Below, in pieces: positions 1 through 9,400 of a stretch of DNA of 60,831 nucleotides. The notes beneath the pieces were generated by a model. The model was given only the letters and a program-made list of their open reading frames with translations. It did no database searches and was not told the origin of the DNA. This DNA is from Bradyrhizobium manausense. Its GTDB lineage: Bacteria > Pseudomonadota > Alphaproteobacteria > Rhizobiales > Xanthobacteraceae. The position numbers and the translations under genes are program-made. The DNA is taken from assembly GCF_018131105.1 (NCBI RefSeq), contig NZ_JAFCJI010000009.1, forward strand, positions 1 through 60,831, read 5' to 3'. Within the stretch, counting starts at the first letter, position 1. Each line of letters starts with the position of its first letter.

Positions 1-1339
1 TGACCGGCCTGGATCGTGTAGGTGAACACCAGCTGGTTGCCGCCGGTCCCCGAGGCGTAGCTGGCCTGCACCGTCGTGCCGCCGATGTTCAGCGCCAGCT
101 GTGGCGTGCCGGTCACCGTGACGGCCTCGTTGAAGGTCACGGTGACGCTGACCACGTCGCCGGCATTGAGCGTGTTGTTCTGCGCGCCCGTCGCGCTGGT
201 GATTGCCTCGGTGCTCACCGTCGGCGCGGCCGTATCGACCTTGAAGCTGGCATTGTCGACCACCGCCGCTGCGGTCAGCACCGCCGCGTTGCCGGCGGCA
301 TCCGTGATCGCGCCGCCGTTCAGGCTCAGCGCGTTGGCATCGAGGCTGATGCCGTTGGCGTCGGTCTGACCGGCCTGGATCGTGTAGGTGAACACCAGCT
401 GGTTGCCGCCGGTCCCCGTGGCATAGCTGGCCTGGACCGTCGTGCCGCCGATGTTCAGCGCCAGCTGTGGCGTGCCGGTCACCGTGACCGCCTCGTTGAA
501 GGTCACCGTGACGCTGACGACGTCGCCGGCATTGAGCGTATTGTTCTGTGCGCCGGTCGCGCTGGTGATCGCCTCGGTGCTTACCGTCGGTGCGGCCGTG
601 TCGACCTTGAAGCTGGCATTGTCGACCACCGCCGCTGCGGTCAGCACCGCCGCGTTGCCGGCGGCATCCGTGATCGCGCCGCCGTTGAGGCTCAGCGCAT
701 TGGCGTCGATGCTGATGCCGTTGGCGTCGGTCTGGCCGGCCTGGACCGTGTAGGTGAACACCAGCTGGTTGCCGCCGGTCCCCGTGGCGTAGCTGGCCTG
801 CACCGTCGTGCCGCCGATGTTCAGCGCCAGCTGCGGCGTGCCGGTCACCGTGACCGCCTCGTTGAACGTCACCGTGACGCTGACGACGTCGCCGGCATTG
901 AGCGTGTTGTTCTGTGCGCCTGTCGCGCTGGTGATCGCCTCGCTGCTCACCGTCGGTGCGGCCGTGTCGACCTTGAAGCTGGCATTGTCGACCACCGCGG
1001 CTGCGGTCAGCACTGCCGCGTTGCCGGCGGCATCCGTGATCGCGCCGCCGTTGAGGCTCAGCGCATTGGCGTCGATGCTGATGCCGTTGGCGTCGGTCTG
1101 GCCGGCCTGGACCGTGTAGGTGAACACCAGCTGGTTGCCGCCGGTCCCCGTGGCATAGCTGGCCTGCACCGTCGTGCCGCCGATGTTCAGCGCCAGTTGC
1201 GGCGTGCCGGTCACCGTGACCGCCTCGTTGAACGTCACCGTGACGCTGACGACGTCGCCGGCATTGAGCGTGTTGTTCTGTGCGCCCGTCGCGCTGGTGA
1301 TCGCCTCGGTGCTCACCGTCGGTGCGGCCGTGTCGAGCG
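1..1339. repeat. Tandem 366-bp repeats (122 codons each)
   Basis: About 3.7 near-identical copies of a 366-base unit lie head to tail and continue past the left edge. Equivalent points recur at 76, 442, 808 and 1174. Each unit encodes on the minus strand one Ig-like module that begins near NTLNAGDVVSVTVTFNEAVT and ends near TSATGAQ. The period is an exact multiple of three, so copy number can change without breaking the frame. The few differences between units are mostly single bases, which points to recent duplication or gene conversion. Confidence 0.95.
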
Positions 1340-4300
1340 TGACGACAAGGGCTGCGGTCGTCGACGTATTGCTGAAGCCGTCGCTGAGCTCTGCAGAGAT
1401 CGACTTGACACCGTCAGGACCGAGATCACCGTCGGTCACCGTCAAGCTGACGCTCTGGGCGCTGATCTCCGCTGCGGTGATGGTGTGCAACACCGGATGG
1501 GCGAACGGCGATCCGGCGAGCAACAGCTGGATCGTATCTCCTGCGGTGACGTTGGCGCCGAGCGCGACCGTGAAAGTCGGTGCGGTTACGTTCGTCGTGT
1601 TGTCGCTGCTGGAAATGCCGGAATCGAATGCTGACACCAGGTCCGGCGTACCGCCGGTCGGGGCGTTGGTGTTCAGCGTATAGGTCACAGTGTTGCTGAC
1701 GCCCTGGTTGCCGGCAGCATCAGTTGCCTGCGCAGTCAGGCTGTTGGCGTCGCTGTGCAGCGTAACGTCCGTGCTCCAGCTACCGTTGGCCTGGATGGTT
1801 GCGTGGCCGACGACCGAGGCGCCATCGTCCAGCACGGTCACGATCAAGCCCGCGTCAGCGGGATCCGCGGTTCCGCTAATCGTCTGCAGGGATTGATTGG
1901 TATTGCCGCCCGAGTTGCTGATGGCCAGCACGGGGGGGCTTGTGTCGAGCGTGATCGTCAGGGCGTTAGTGGTCGAGCTATTGCCCGCCTGATCGGTGAA
2001 TTGGGCCGAGATCAGTTTCAGCCCATCAGCTCCGAGATCACCGGAGGTCACCGTGAAACCGATGCTTTGGGCCGCGATATCGCCTGCGGTGATCGTTCGC
2101 AGCAGAGGATGCGAGAACGACGCCCCACCGAGCAACAGCTGGACCGTATCCCCCACCGCCACGCTGGGACCAAGCGCAACCGTCAACGTCGGGGCCAATA
2201 CGTTGGTGGTGTTGTCGCCGCTGGAGGAGCCGGAATCCGAACTCGCAATCAGATCCGGTATGCCGCCGGACGGGACGGTCTGATCCAGTGTGTAGCTGTG
2301 GCCGGTACCCGCGGCAACATTGCCAGCGAGGTCGATGGTGCGGACCGACAGAAAGCTGCCACCACTGGAGAGGATCACCCCGGGCGCCGACCATGTGCCG
2401 CCTGTCGCGTTTGCGGTCACCCAGTTCGTGCCGTCGATACTGACCTGAATCGACTCGCCTGGCGCCAGAGCGCCCACATACGTTCCGGCCACCGTCTGCG
2501 ATGCGACATTGGTGACGAAATCGCCCGACGAACTGCCGCTATCCGAACCGAGTGACGTCACCGTCGCAACCGCTGACGGCGCACTGGTGTCCAGCGTGTA
2601 CGCGTGCCCCGTTCCGGTGAGAGTGTTGCCCGCGAGATCGATCGTCCGAACCGACAACACGCTCCCGGTGGCCGACAATGTCACCCCGGACGCTGCCCAG
2701 GTGCCGTTCGACGCATTGGCGACCGCAGTCACCCAAGTTGTGCCGCCATCAGCGCTGACCTGGATGGACTCGCCGCTACCGAGGGCGCCCGAATAGGTAC
2801 CGCTGACGGTCTGTGACGCGATGCTGGTGACGAAATCACTCGGGGAGGTTCCGCTGTCCGAACCGAGCGCCGTCACCGCCGCCACCGCCGACGGCGCGAC
2901 CGTGTCGAAGGCATAGCTGTGGCCCGTCCCAGCCTTGATATTGCCCGCAAGGTCGATCGTGCGGACCGACAGCGTGCTTCCACCAGCCGCCAGCGTTATC
3001 CCGGAAGCCGACCACGTGCCGTTGGTTGCATTGGCGGCCGCGGTGACCCAGCTCGTGCCACCATCTGCGCTAACTTGAATCGTTTCGCCGAAAGCCAGGG
3101 CACCCGTATAGGTGCCGCTCACGGTTTGCGATGCGACGTTGGTGACGAAATCACTCGCGGAGCTGCCGGTGTCGGAGCTTAGCGCCGTGACGGTCCCTAT
3201 CGCGGTCGGCGCGGTCTGATCCAGCACGTAAGCGGGGCCCGTGCCCGGCGTGGTGTTCCCTGCCGGGTCGATCGTGCGAACCGACAGCAGACCGGCACCG
3301 GGCGACAACACGACCCCGGATGCCGACCAATTGCCGCCCGATGCCGTCGCTGTCACCCAAGTCGCGCCGCCATTGGCACTGACCTGGATCACCTCGCCCG
3401 AGCCGAGCGCCCCGGTGTAGGTCCCGCTGATCGTCTGCGAGGCGACGTTGGTATTGAAGTCGGTCGACGAGTTGCCGCTGTCCTGGCTCAGCGCCGTGAC
3501 GGTCGCGACCGCGGTCGGAGGCGTCGTGTCGAGCGAAATGACAATGGTGTTGCTGATACCGACATTGCCTGCAACGTCGGTATCCTGGGCAACCAGGCTA
3601 TTGCTCCCCTCAGACAGGGAAACGACCGTGCTCCAGCTTCCATCCGCACCGACCACGGCGCCGGCGACGGACTGGCCATTATCGAACACGATCACGGTCG
3701 TGCCTGCGTCAGCCAGATCCACTGTTCCAGCAATAATCTGGCTGGCCTGATTGGTCAGACCGCTGCCGCTCGTGATCGCGACGACCGGCGGAGCCGTGTC
3801 GATCGTGATCGCCTGAACCGCTGCGTTGATGGTGTTGTTGGCGGAATCGACGACACGCGCTTGATACGAGAAATTCGAGATGTGCACGGCCGGATCGGCC
3901 AGGCTCCATGTCGATCCCGACGTCTGAGTGGCATCACTCCACGTGACGCCACCGTCGCTGCTGATCTGAATCTTCTCGCCGGCCGACAGTGTGCCGTTGG
4001 TCCCCGAAACGGTCAGTGCTGTACCGTTGGTGACAAAGTCTCCAGCCACACCGCTGTCCGGGCTGATCGACGTAATCACAAGCGGCAGCGCAATGTTGAG
4101 ATTTGCGATCGAAGCGGCCGACTTGATGGAATCCGACACCGTGTAGTCAAACACGACATGACCGCTAAATCCGGGATCCGGCGTATAGGTCCATGTCAGA
4201 CCACCGTTCGGGACGAGACTGCCGCCCCCGCTCTTTATCGCCAGCGATGTGATGGTCAGCGACGGTCCGTCGATATCGGCGACACCCCCAAGCAACGCCG

Positions 4301-6902
4301 CCGACGTGATCGTATACGAAGTGCCCTGCTGACCCTGCGCGAGCGTGACCGGCGCTGCGACCGGAGCCGCATCCACGGTCTGGGTCTTCGGCTGCACGCC
4401 GTCATGCACGGTCACGAAAACGGGTATCGTGATGGTGCCATTGTCGGCTGACAGCTTGATGATGAATTCCTGGGTGGCATCCTCACCGAAAGCGAGTGCG
4501 GCGAAGTCGCTCTTCGATTCACTGAACGTCCAATTGATGTGTCCGGCGGAATCAAAGCTTGCGCTGAAATTTGGCGTCGAATTGCCAAACTGATCGGTCA
4601 CGCTGATATCGACACCGGTGTAGTCGCCGGTAATCGCGATCGAACCGTTCGCGGTCAGCACGGCCGGCGATTTCGCTGTTTCCAGGATAATGGCGCTAAG
4701 GCCCGAGGTGGGGTCGGCAAAGAAGATATTGTTGCTGTTGCCGAAGGCGACGTACTGGCCGCCGGCGCTGATGGCCGCGCCGCCATTCGAAGCAGCACTC
4801 GCACCATCGGAAACCAGCTTGTAGACGGGTGAAGCCGGGTTCGTGACATCGACGACATAGATGTCGGCAAAGCCGTTGTGATCGGCCGACGTCAGCTGCG
4901 CGTCGCTGGTAAAGACGATGAAATGCCCGTCGGGGCTCAGCACGGGACTGTAATTGCTGCCTGAGGCGCTCGAGGTATGGAATACGACCGCGCCGGCGTT
5001 CAGATCATAGAGATAAACCTCGGAATGGCCGGCGCTGTCGGTGCTCTGGTACGCGACCAGGTGGCCGTCGGCGCTGACGGACGGGGGCGCCGTGCCGGCA
5101 CCGATGGCAGTGCTCCCGATCGGGGTAATTCCTCCTGTCGACAGGTCGAGCACGTCGAGTTGACCCGCTCCTCCGGACACCGCTGCGACTGAATGCCAGA
5201 ACGCAACGACATGGCCGTCGGCACTGATTGCGGGCTTCCAAAGCGCCCCCGAGCTTCCGGCGGCGGCCGGCGTGATCACGGCCGTCAGACTGCCCTGCAA
5301 ATCGTAGATCGCGATATTGCCGTTACCCTGCTCGACCACGATCGAGCTGCCGTCGCCATTGACGGCGGGAGCGCTTCCCGGCGCCAGCTGGGTCTGGACA
5401 TGATAATGCGCCGGATCGGACGGGTCCGTGCCGTAGACGAACACGAAGCTCCCGCTACCGTCGGATCCCTGATAGACGATATACCGGCCATCGGAACTGA
5501 TCGTCGGCGTGCCGTAGCTCCAGCCGCCTGACGGAGAGGCAATTGTGGTGGTCGTGCCCGTTTCGCGGCTGAAAAAATAGATGGCGCCGTCGGGATCGTA
5601 GACCACGTCACCATTGGCACTCATGACCGGGCCGATGTGATCTCCCGCCCCCGAGGTGATCGCCGCTACGCTCGGCGGTGTGACGACAAACGGTATCGAC
5701 GACAGCTTGACCGGGATAATGATCGGATCGGCCGTAACAACCTTGGTCGCCGGCAAGCCCGTGCTCGTGTCAGACGGATTGACCGTGACGACAGCTGTCG
5801 ACGTCGTCGCGCCCGAGGGTTGAACGGTGGTTGTTCCGGCCGGTGGATGATACTCGGTACCGGGCGGCTGGAGCGGCGGACTGCCGGCGAACTTTGTCGT
5901 GCTATTCGGACTCGGGTTGTTGTTGTTCTGATCCTTGTTCTCGGTGTGCTGGGGAAGATTTGGAAACATCTGCTTGCCGGAATCATACGTGCTCAGCACT
6001 TGCTGGAACGCACTGAATTCCTGCGCGACCTGATCTGTCGTCTTGTTGCTCTGCTGAGCAATCACGTCGAAATTTGCGGTCGGCGTCAGCGTCAGCGTCG
6101 ATCCGTTGCTCGTGACCGTTCCGATCAAGACGCCGGCCGTGTTGAAAACCTGAACGGCATGCACCTGACCGTCCTGCTGATCGACGACGGAGACTGACAC
6201 CTTTCCATCGGTCGCAGACACATCGAGAATCACGGCCGTGCCGCGAATGCCGATCGTGGCGGTAGGCGTTGCGACCCGCATATCGCCGGTCTTTGCAACC
6301 TGCCCCGCCACGAAGCTGGCGGCGCCCTGAACCAGCGTCATCAGCGAGCTGTTGGAAGTGCTGCTGGCGTCGTAGGTCAGTTCGTTCAACAAGAACCGCG
6401 AACTGGCGGAAAGATTGAACGTCGTGCCATCGTCGAGCACCAGACCAAGGGTCGACCCGCTGCCCGTCTGCACCACGTCGCTCTGGTAGACGACATCACC
6501 GACATTGGCGACGATCGTCACGCCGTTGCGGACGATGCTTGCGCTGCCGGTCATCTTGACGACGTGGCCGACGACCTTGCCGCCGGCGGCTGGCGCGCCG
6601 GCCTGCGCATAATGGGTGTGCCCCGTCAGAGCGTCGACAACGCCGGGGTCGAGTGGCGCTCCTTCCGGAGAAACGAGCAATGGGCGCACGTGGTCGCGAA
6701 AATAATTCGGGACGATCACCCGATGAAGCTCGTCCGACAGGATCAGGTCGGCGCCCATACGCTCAAAGTTGCCGGAGAACAACAGATGCGCGTCGGGAAT
6801 TTCAACGCTGCCCGTGGGCCGATCATCGGCAGCCGAAACGGGGCCGAAATGAAGGGATTGGTGATCCGAGCCGATCGACGGCAATGTGTCGGTGTACTTC
6901 AA
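1..6902 (-). CDS. Giant FecR / beta-propeller / Ig-like repeat surface protein (3-prime end outside window)
   Basis: The frame stays open for 2300 codons from a TTG at 6902 to the window edge, where the gene is cut. Domain order by sequence: short N-terminus without a signal peptide; FecR-type domain at about residues 105-225 (KVVGHVVKMTGSASIVRNG through TATIGIRGTAV); Pro/Asn/Thr-rich linker; TolB/PD40-type propeller repeats at about 415-735 with recurring SADGH/SPDGH and VAY/IVF motifs; cadherin-like segment near 840-940; Ig-like domains at about 940-1855, including four related units of roughly 100 residues; then 122-residue tandem repeats to the edge. Known families with this build are large secreted or surface adhesins. 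Lack of an N-terminal signal suggests type I secretion with a C-terminal signal outside the window, which is inference. The start is uncertain: an in-frame TAA lies just upstream, the TTG has only a weak GGTGG site, and the next ATG is codon 49 (6758). Confidence 0.85.
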   Translation of the reverse strand, partial: MKYTDTLPSIGSDHQSLHFGPVSAADDRPTGSVEIPDAHLLFSGNFERMGADLILSDELHRVIVPNYFRDHVRPLLVSPEGAPLDPGVVDALTGHTHYAQAGAPAAGGKVVGHVVKMTGSASIVRNGVTIVANVGDVVYQSDVVQTGSGSTLGLVLDDGTTFNLSASSRFLLNELTYDASSTSNSSLMTLVQGAASFVAGQVAKTGDMRVATPTATIGIRGTAVILDVSATDGKVSVSVVDQQDGQVHAVQVFNTAGVLIGTVTSNGSTLTLTPTANFDVIAQQSNKTTDQVAQEFSAFQQVLSTYDSGKQMFPNLPQHTENKDQNNNNPSPNSTTKFAGSPPLQPPGTEYHPPAGTTTVQPSGATTSTAVVTVNPSDTSTGLPATKVVTADPIIIPVKLSSIPFVVTPPSVAAITSGAGDHIGPVMSANGDVVYDPDGAIYFFSRETGTTTTIASPSGGWSYGTPTISSDGRYIVYQGSDGSGSFVFVYGTDPSDPAHYHVQTQLAPGSAPAVNGDGSSIVVEQGNGNIAIYDLQGSLTAVITPAAAGSSGALWKPAISADGHVVAFWHSVAAVSGGAGQLDVLDLSTGGITPIGSTAIGAGTAPPSVSADGHLVAYQSTDSAGHSEVYLYDLNAGAVVFHTSSASGSNYSPVLSPDGHFIVFTSDAQLTSADHNGFADIYVVDVTNPASPVYKLVSDGASAASNGGAAISAGGQYVAFGNSNNIFFADPTSGLSAIILETAKSPAVLTANGSIAITGDYTGVDISVTDQFGNSTPNFSASFDSAGHINWTFSESKSDFAALAFGEDATQEFIIKLSADNGTITIPVFVTVHDGVQPKTQTVDAAPVAAPVTLAQGQQGTSYTITSAALLGGVADIDGPSLTITSLAIKSGGGSLVPNGGLTWTYTPDPGFSGHVVFDYTVSDSIKSAASIANLNIALPLVITSISPDSGVAGDFVTNGTALTVSGTNGTLSAGEKIQISSDGGVTWSDATQTSGSTWSLADPAVHISNFSYQARVVDSANNTINAAVQAITIDTAPPVVAITSGSGLTNQASQIIAGTVDLADAGTTVIVFDNGQSVAGAVVGADGSWSTVVSLSEGSNSLVAQDTDVAGNVGISNTIVISLDTTPPTAVATVTALSQDSGNSSTDFNTNVASQTISGTYTGALGSGEVIQVSANGGATWVTATASGGNWSASGVVLSPGAGLLSVRTIDPAGNTTPGTGPAYVLDQTAPTAIGTVTALSSDTGSSASDFVTNVASQTVSGTYTGALAFGETIQVSADGGTSWVTAAANATNGTWSASGITLAAGGSTLSVRTIDLAGNIKAGTGHSYAFDTVAPSAVAAVTALGSDSGTSPSDFVTSIASQTVSGTYSGALGSGESIQVSADGGTTWVTAVANASNGTWAASGVTLSATGSVLSVRTIDLAGNTLTGTGHAYTLDTSAPSAVATVTSLGSDSGSSSGDFVTNVASQTVAGTYVGALAPGESIQVSIDGTNWVTANATGGTWSAPGVILSSGGSFLSVRTIDLAGNVAAGTGHSYTLDQTVPSGGIPDLIASSDSGSSSGDNTTNVLAPTLTVALGPSVAVGDTVQLLLGGASFSHPLLRTITAGDIAAQSIGFTVTSGDLGADGLKLISAQFTDQAGNSSTTNALTITLDTSPPVLAISNSGGNTNQSLQTISGTADPADAGLIVTVLDDGASVVGHATIQANGSWSTDVTLHSDANSLTAQATDAAGNQGVSNTVTYTLNTNAPTGGTPDLVSAFDSGISSSDNTTNVTAPTFTVALGANVTAGDTIQLLLAGSPFAHPVLHTITAAEISAQSVSLTVTDGDLGPDGVKSISAELSDGFSNTSTTAALVVTLDTAAPTVSTEAITSATGAQNNTLNAGDVVSVTVTFNEAVTVTGTPQLALNIGGTTVQASYATGTGGNQLVFTYTVQAGQTDANGISIDANALSLNGGAITDAAGNAAVLTAAAVVDNASFKVDTAAPTVSSEAITSATGAQNNTLNAGDVVSVTVTFNEAVTVTGTPQLALNIGGTTVQASYATGTGGNQLVFTYTVQAGQTDANGISIDANALSLNGGAITDAAGNAAVLTAAAVVDNASFKVDTAAPTVSTEAITSATGAQNNTLNAGDVVSVTVTFNEAVTVTGTPQLALNIGGTTVQASYATGTGGNQLVFTYTIQAGQTDANGISLDANALSLNGGAITDAAGNAAVLTAAAVVDNASFKVDTAAPTVSTEAITSATGAQNNTLNAGDVVSVTVTFNEAVTVTGTPQLALNIGGTTVQASYASGTGGNQLVFTYTIQAG

Positions 6903-7331
6903 GGCGCCACCGTAAATAGTTAAAAATAAATTAAATTATTTCTTGGAATAGCATTAGGACGCCCTTCGGAAAAGTGGTCACACGCGCGTTACGCGAGTTT
7001 TTCCGCCTGTAATTAATTTGGCGAGCGGCGCAAATTCACAGAACCCGAATTTAAGGCAACAGGCTGATTTTATTCAGTAATCGACATCGACGCCATCAAG
7101 CGCCCGCAATTCCCGGCCGTGGTCGGCCAGGAGCAGGCCATGAGGCCAGGTCCGATCGGAGAATGGAGGAGGCTACAACCAGGGCCGCAGAAAAACCCCC
7201 GAGGCCTAAAATCCCCGGGCGTCAATGTCTGAAATCCGCGTCAGGCGGGGTGCTGAATTCCCCACTCCGCCTGCTTGGTGTCGGGCCTCCGCGGTACTGA
7301 AGAAGTTTGCGGATGCTCTGGCCGACTGTGG
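6903..7331. other. Gene-free stretch upstream of the giant FecR protein
   Basis: I see no convincing gene in these 429 bases. The first 50 bases are strikingly AT-rich (A and T runs at about 6914-6945) and probably hold the promoter of the minus-strand giant gene. An imperfect inverted repeat lies at about 7245-7272 (GGCGGGGTG facing CCACTCCGCC), close to the 3-prime end of the next minus-strand gene, and could act in termination. Confidence 0.5.
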
Positions 7332-7508
7332 TCAGGCTGCACCGTCGAATGTGGCGATCAGCGCCCGCACATCACTTGCAAGAGTGCGATAGCGCTCGCC
7401 CAGCCTCAGATACAGCCCACGCTCTCCCTCCTGCACGCGGCTTGCAATCAACTCGCATTCAGCCGCCAGGTCTTCAAAGCGTTCCAGCTTGGCTTGGAAA
7501 GCAGTCAT
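7332..7508 (-). CDS. Small conserved-type protein of unknown function (58 aa)
   Basis: The ATG at 7508 is chosen because GGGGGA lies seven bases upstream; a GTG five codons further out is the alternative. The product starts MTAFQAKLERFEDLAAECE and is probably all helical, with acidic and basic residues spaced as in a short coiled coil or two-helix bundle. There is no signal peptide or membrane segment. Small soluble helical proteins of this look are common in Bradyrhizobium, but I cannot name a family. It stands alone, divergent from the ParB-like gene at 7800. Confidence 0.6.
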   Translation of the reverse strand: MTAFQAKLERFEDLAAECELIASRVQEGERGLYLRLGERYRTLASDVRALIATFDGAA

Positions 7509-7799
7509 GAGACATTCCCCCACTCGTTACCAAAAGGGATAAGAAACTTAACTCTCCAATTGCCGCGGAGTAAACTGTCCTTTGCTGGATTTTCTCGCAC
7601 GCATCAATTTGGGATCGCTACCTCAGGTCGATTTTGCGTTGCACAAGCGATGTGCGGCGTGCAGCATCAAGACGATGATGGTTCCATCACAAGCTGCCTT
7701 GAGGCTGAGCCGAAACGGGTTGCCTCTTCCGCTCGCCCGCCCTTAGGATATCGGCTACCGTCATCGCGCGCGACGGCCTGAGTGAAGGGAGCAGAAGCT

Positions 7800-8279
7800 A
7801 TGGCGAAAGCGGAAAGCTTCCCGATCGAAAAGATCCATATTCCAGCGAAAAGAGGCAGGACGCTCCAGCCGGCGCGCGTTCGTGAGCTCGCGGAAAGCAT
7901 TCTCGAGACGGGCCAGCAAGCTCCCATTTCCGTTCGGGTCGACAAAGACCAGTTCGTTCTGGTTGAAGGACTGCATCGGCTTGAGGCCTGCAGGGCCCTT
8001 GGCGAAACCTCCGTCATCGCCGTCGTGGTCCAGGCCGAGGATCCTCAGCACAGAAAGCTGCTCTCCGACAGCACCGAATTGGAGGCCGAGCGCGACAAGA
8101 TGGTTCGGTTGAGGCAGCTCCGACTCGAGAAAGAGGCCGCCGCTGCGGTCGCCGCCCCGCCTGCAAAGCCCGGCGCCTCCTCGCCGCGACCAAAACGAAC
8201 GACGCCGGCATCGCGACCCGGACCGCAAACCCTGTCGCAATGGATAGCTCGTCAGAAAAGCGACGGCAGTCGTTACTGA
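7800..8279 (+). CDS. ParB/sulfiredoxin-fold nuclease-like protein (159 aa)
   Basis: Residues about 8-90 match the ParB N-terminal (sulfiredoxin-like) fold: an IHIPAKRGRTLQPARVREL segment, then SILETGQQAPISVR, and the hallmark VLVEGLHRLEACRALGE, which in ParB-type proteins forms the nucleotide-binding and catalytic loop. The C-terminal third is basic and Pro/Ala-rich and ends TLSQWIARQKSDGSRY. No helix-turn-helix centromere-binding domain follows, so this is not a chromosomal ParB partner; free-standing ParB-fold proteins are often plasmid, phage or regulatory proteins. The ATG at 7800 follows AAGGGAGCAGAAGCT, a good ribosome site. No ParA-like neighbour is present. Confidence 0.8.
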   Translation: MAKAESFPIEKIHIPAKRGRTLQPARVRELAESILETGQQAPISVRVDKDQFVLVEGLHRLEACRALGETSVIAVVVQAEDPQHRKLLSDSTELEAERDKMVRLRQLRLEKEAAAAVAAPPAKPGASSPRPKRTTPASRPGPQTLSQWIARQKSDGSRY

Positions 8280-8481
8280 TTTTCTTGCGCCCTCCGGGCT
8301 AATCCCGACCCACGATTAACTGCGGCGATCAAATTGCGTACCGATCAACTGGCCAATATCTATGTTTGGCCATAGCATCTGTCGCTTCGATGTTGCATCG
8401 ACCAGGCAGCTATTCGTTATCGCGGAATGGGCGGGACTTGAGATCATTGAGCGAGCGTAGAGTGCTATCACGACGGACGTC

Positions 8482-8997
8482 ATGAACGAGAGCGCGAACA
8501 CATCTTGCCCCGCCCTCATGGAGGACGAGCAAGCCGACCTTCCCGAGCATTTTGACTGGAGCGCATTGGCGTTACCGCGATCGAAGTTGATTCCGGCTTC
8601 AGCAACCAGCGCGGGCAATATCTCTTCGGAACATCACGCCGCATCTGGCGATGACCGGGTTTCACCGCAAACCCCACCGGCGATCGTTGAAGCGGGCCGT
8701 CAACCCGACCTTCCAGCACCAGAGACATCTACGGTCATCAGCCAGGAGCCATTGGCCGTCGCCAAACGATTTCATCCACCACTCCCCTTGCCGAAGCATC
8801 GCATTCTCCGACTACGATTTTCCGATGTCGGTGAACCCCGCGAACCGGGCGAGCATCGCTCGCACTACGGCCCCGTCGAAATTACCCGACACGATCTCGC
8901 CGTCTGGAAGGCGTTTCCGAATGCCATCTTCACGGTCATACAACCGTCGCCCTACTCGAACGCGACGATCTCCCGACTTGGGACTTTCGAGGTTTGA
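8482..8997 (+). CDS. Doubtful hypothetical protein (171 aa)
   Basis: The open frame begins MNESANTSCPALMEDEQADL and is rich in Pro, Ser and Ala with no domain I recognise, no signal peptide and no membrane segment. Codon third positions are only moderately GC-rich, less than in neighbouring genes, and no clear ribosome site precedes the ATG. Shorter frames overlap on both strands. It may be a real accessory gene of foreign composition or chance. The surrounding 8280-9122 holds nothing else I can support apart from an inverted repeat at 9048. Confidence 0.3.
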   Translation: MNESANTSCPALMEDEQADLPEHFDWSALALPRSKLIPASATSAGNISSEHHAASGDDRVSPQTPPAIVEAGRQPDLPAPETSTVISQEPLAVAKRFHPPLPLPKHRILRLRFSDVGEPREPGEHRSHYGPVEITRHDLAVWKAFPNAIFTVIQPSPYSNATISRLGTFEV

Positions 8998-9047
8998 TCG
9001 GCCTCTGGCCGCAATAACGGTCCATCGCCTTTGAACGAATGTGAATT

Positions 9048-9084
9048 GGCCCAACGATTACCCCTGAGGTAATCGAATTGGGCC
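9048..9084. repeat. Strong inverted repeat upstream of a small membrane gene
   Basis: The arms CGATTACC and GGTAATCG (9055-9062 and 9068-9075) are perfect around a five-base loop CCTGA, and the stem extends through GGCCCAA and TTGGGCC with a two-base AA bulge. No T-run follows on either strand, so it does not look like a simple terminator. It sits about 40 bases before the ATG at 9123, where an operator or a leader hairpin would be expected. Confidence 0.6.
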
Positions 9085-9122
9085 CCGCATCGGCGCATCT
9101 TCGGTCACGACTGGAGATGACC

Positions 9123-9353
9123 ATGATCGCGCTGCTGCTCTACCGCTTTCTCGCTGACCATTTCGTGCCCTGGGCCATAACCTTCGCGGCCCGGATGCTG
9201 GCGCGTGGGCTCAACATGCCCGAGCCGCTGGTGCATTCGACCGGCGACTATGTCGTCGCGCAGGTCACCGCCTTCGAGCACAGCGTCGCCAGCAGCCTCT
9301 GCCCGTTCCGCCTCGCCCGCCTGCTCCGTGCCTGGTGGTGCGGACTGCATTGA
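9123..9353 (+). CDS. Small hydrophobic protein (76 aa), function unknown
   Basis: The ATG at 9123 follows GGAG at a good distance (CTGGAGATGACC). The product opens MIALLLYRFLADHFVPWAIT, a likely membrane-associated N-terminal helix, followed by a mixed segment ending LLRAWWCGLH. Codon third positions are strongly GC-rich as in resident genes, which supports coding. The stop is 47 bases before the next gene's start, so the two may be co-transcribed. No family is recognised. Confidence 0.5.
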   Translation: MIALLLYRFLADHFVPWAITFAARMLARGLNMPEPLVHSTGDYVVAQVTAFEHSVASSLCPFRLARLLRAWWCGLH

Positions 9354-9400
9354 GTTCACCCCAAGTCCACTCAAGCCCAACCCAACCACGGAGACCTCCG

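Noticed and set aside
1..1339. CRISPR-like reading of the tandem repeats
   Set aside because: The 366-base units are contiguous without unique spacers, the period is a multiple of three, and the repeats code for Ig-like modules.
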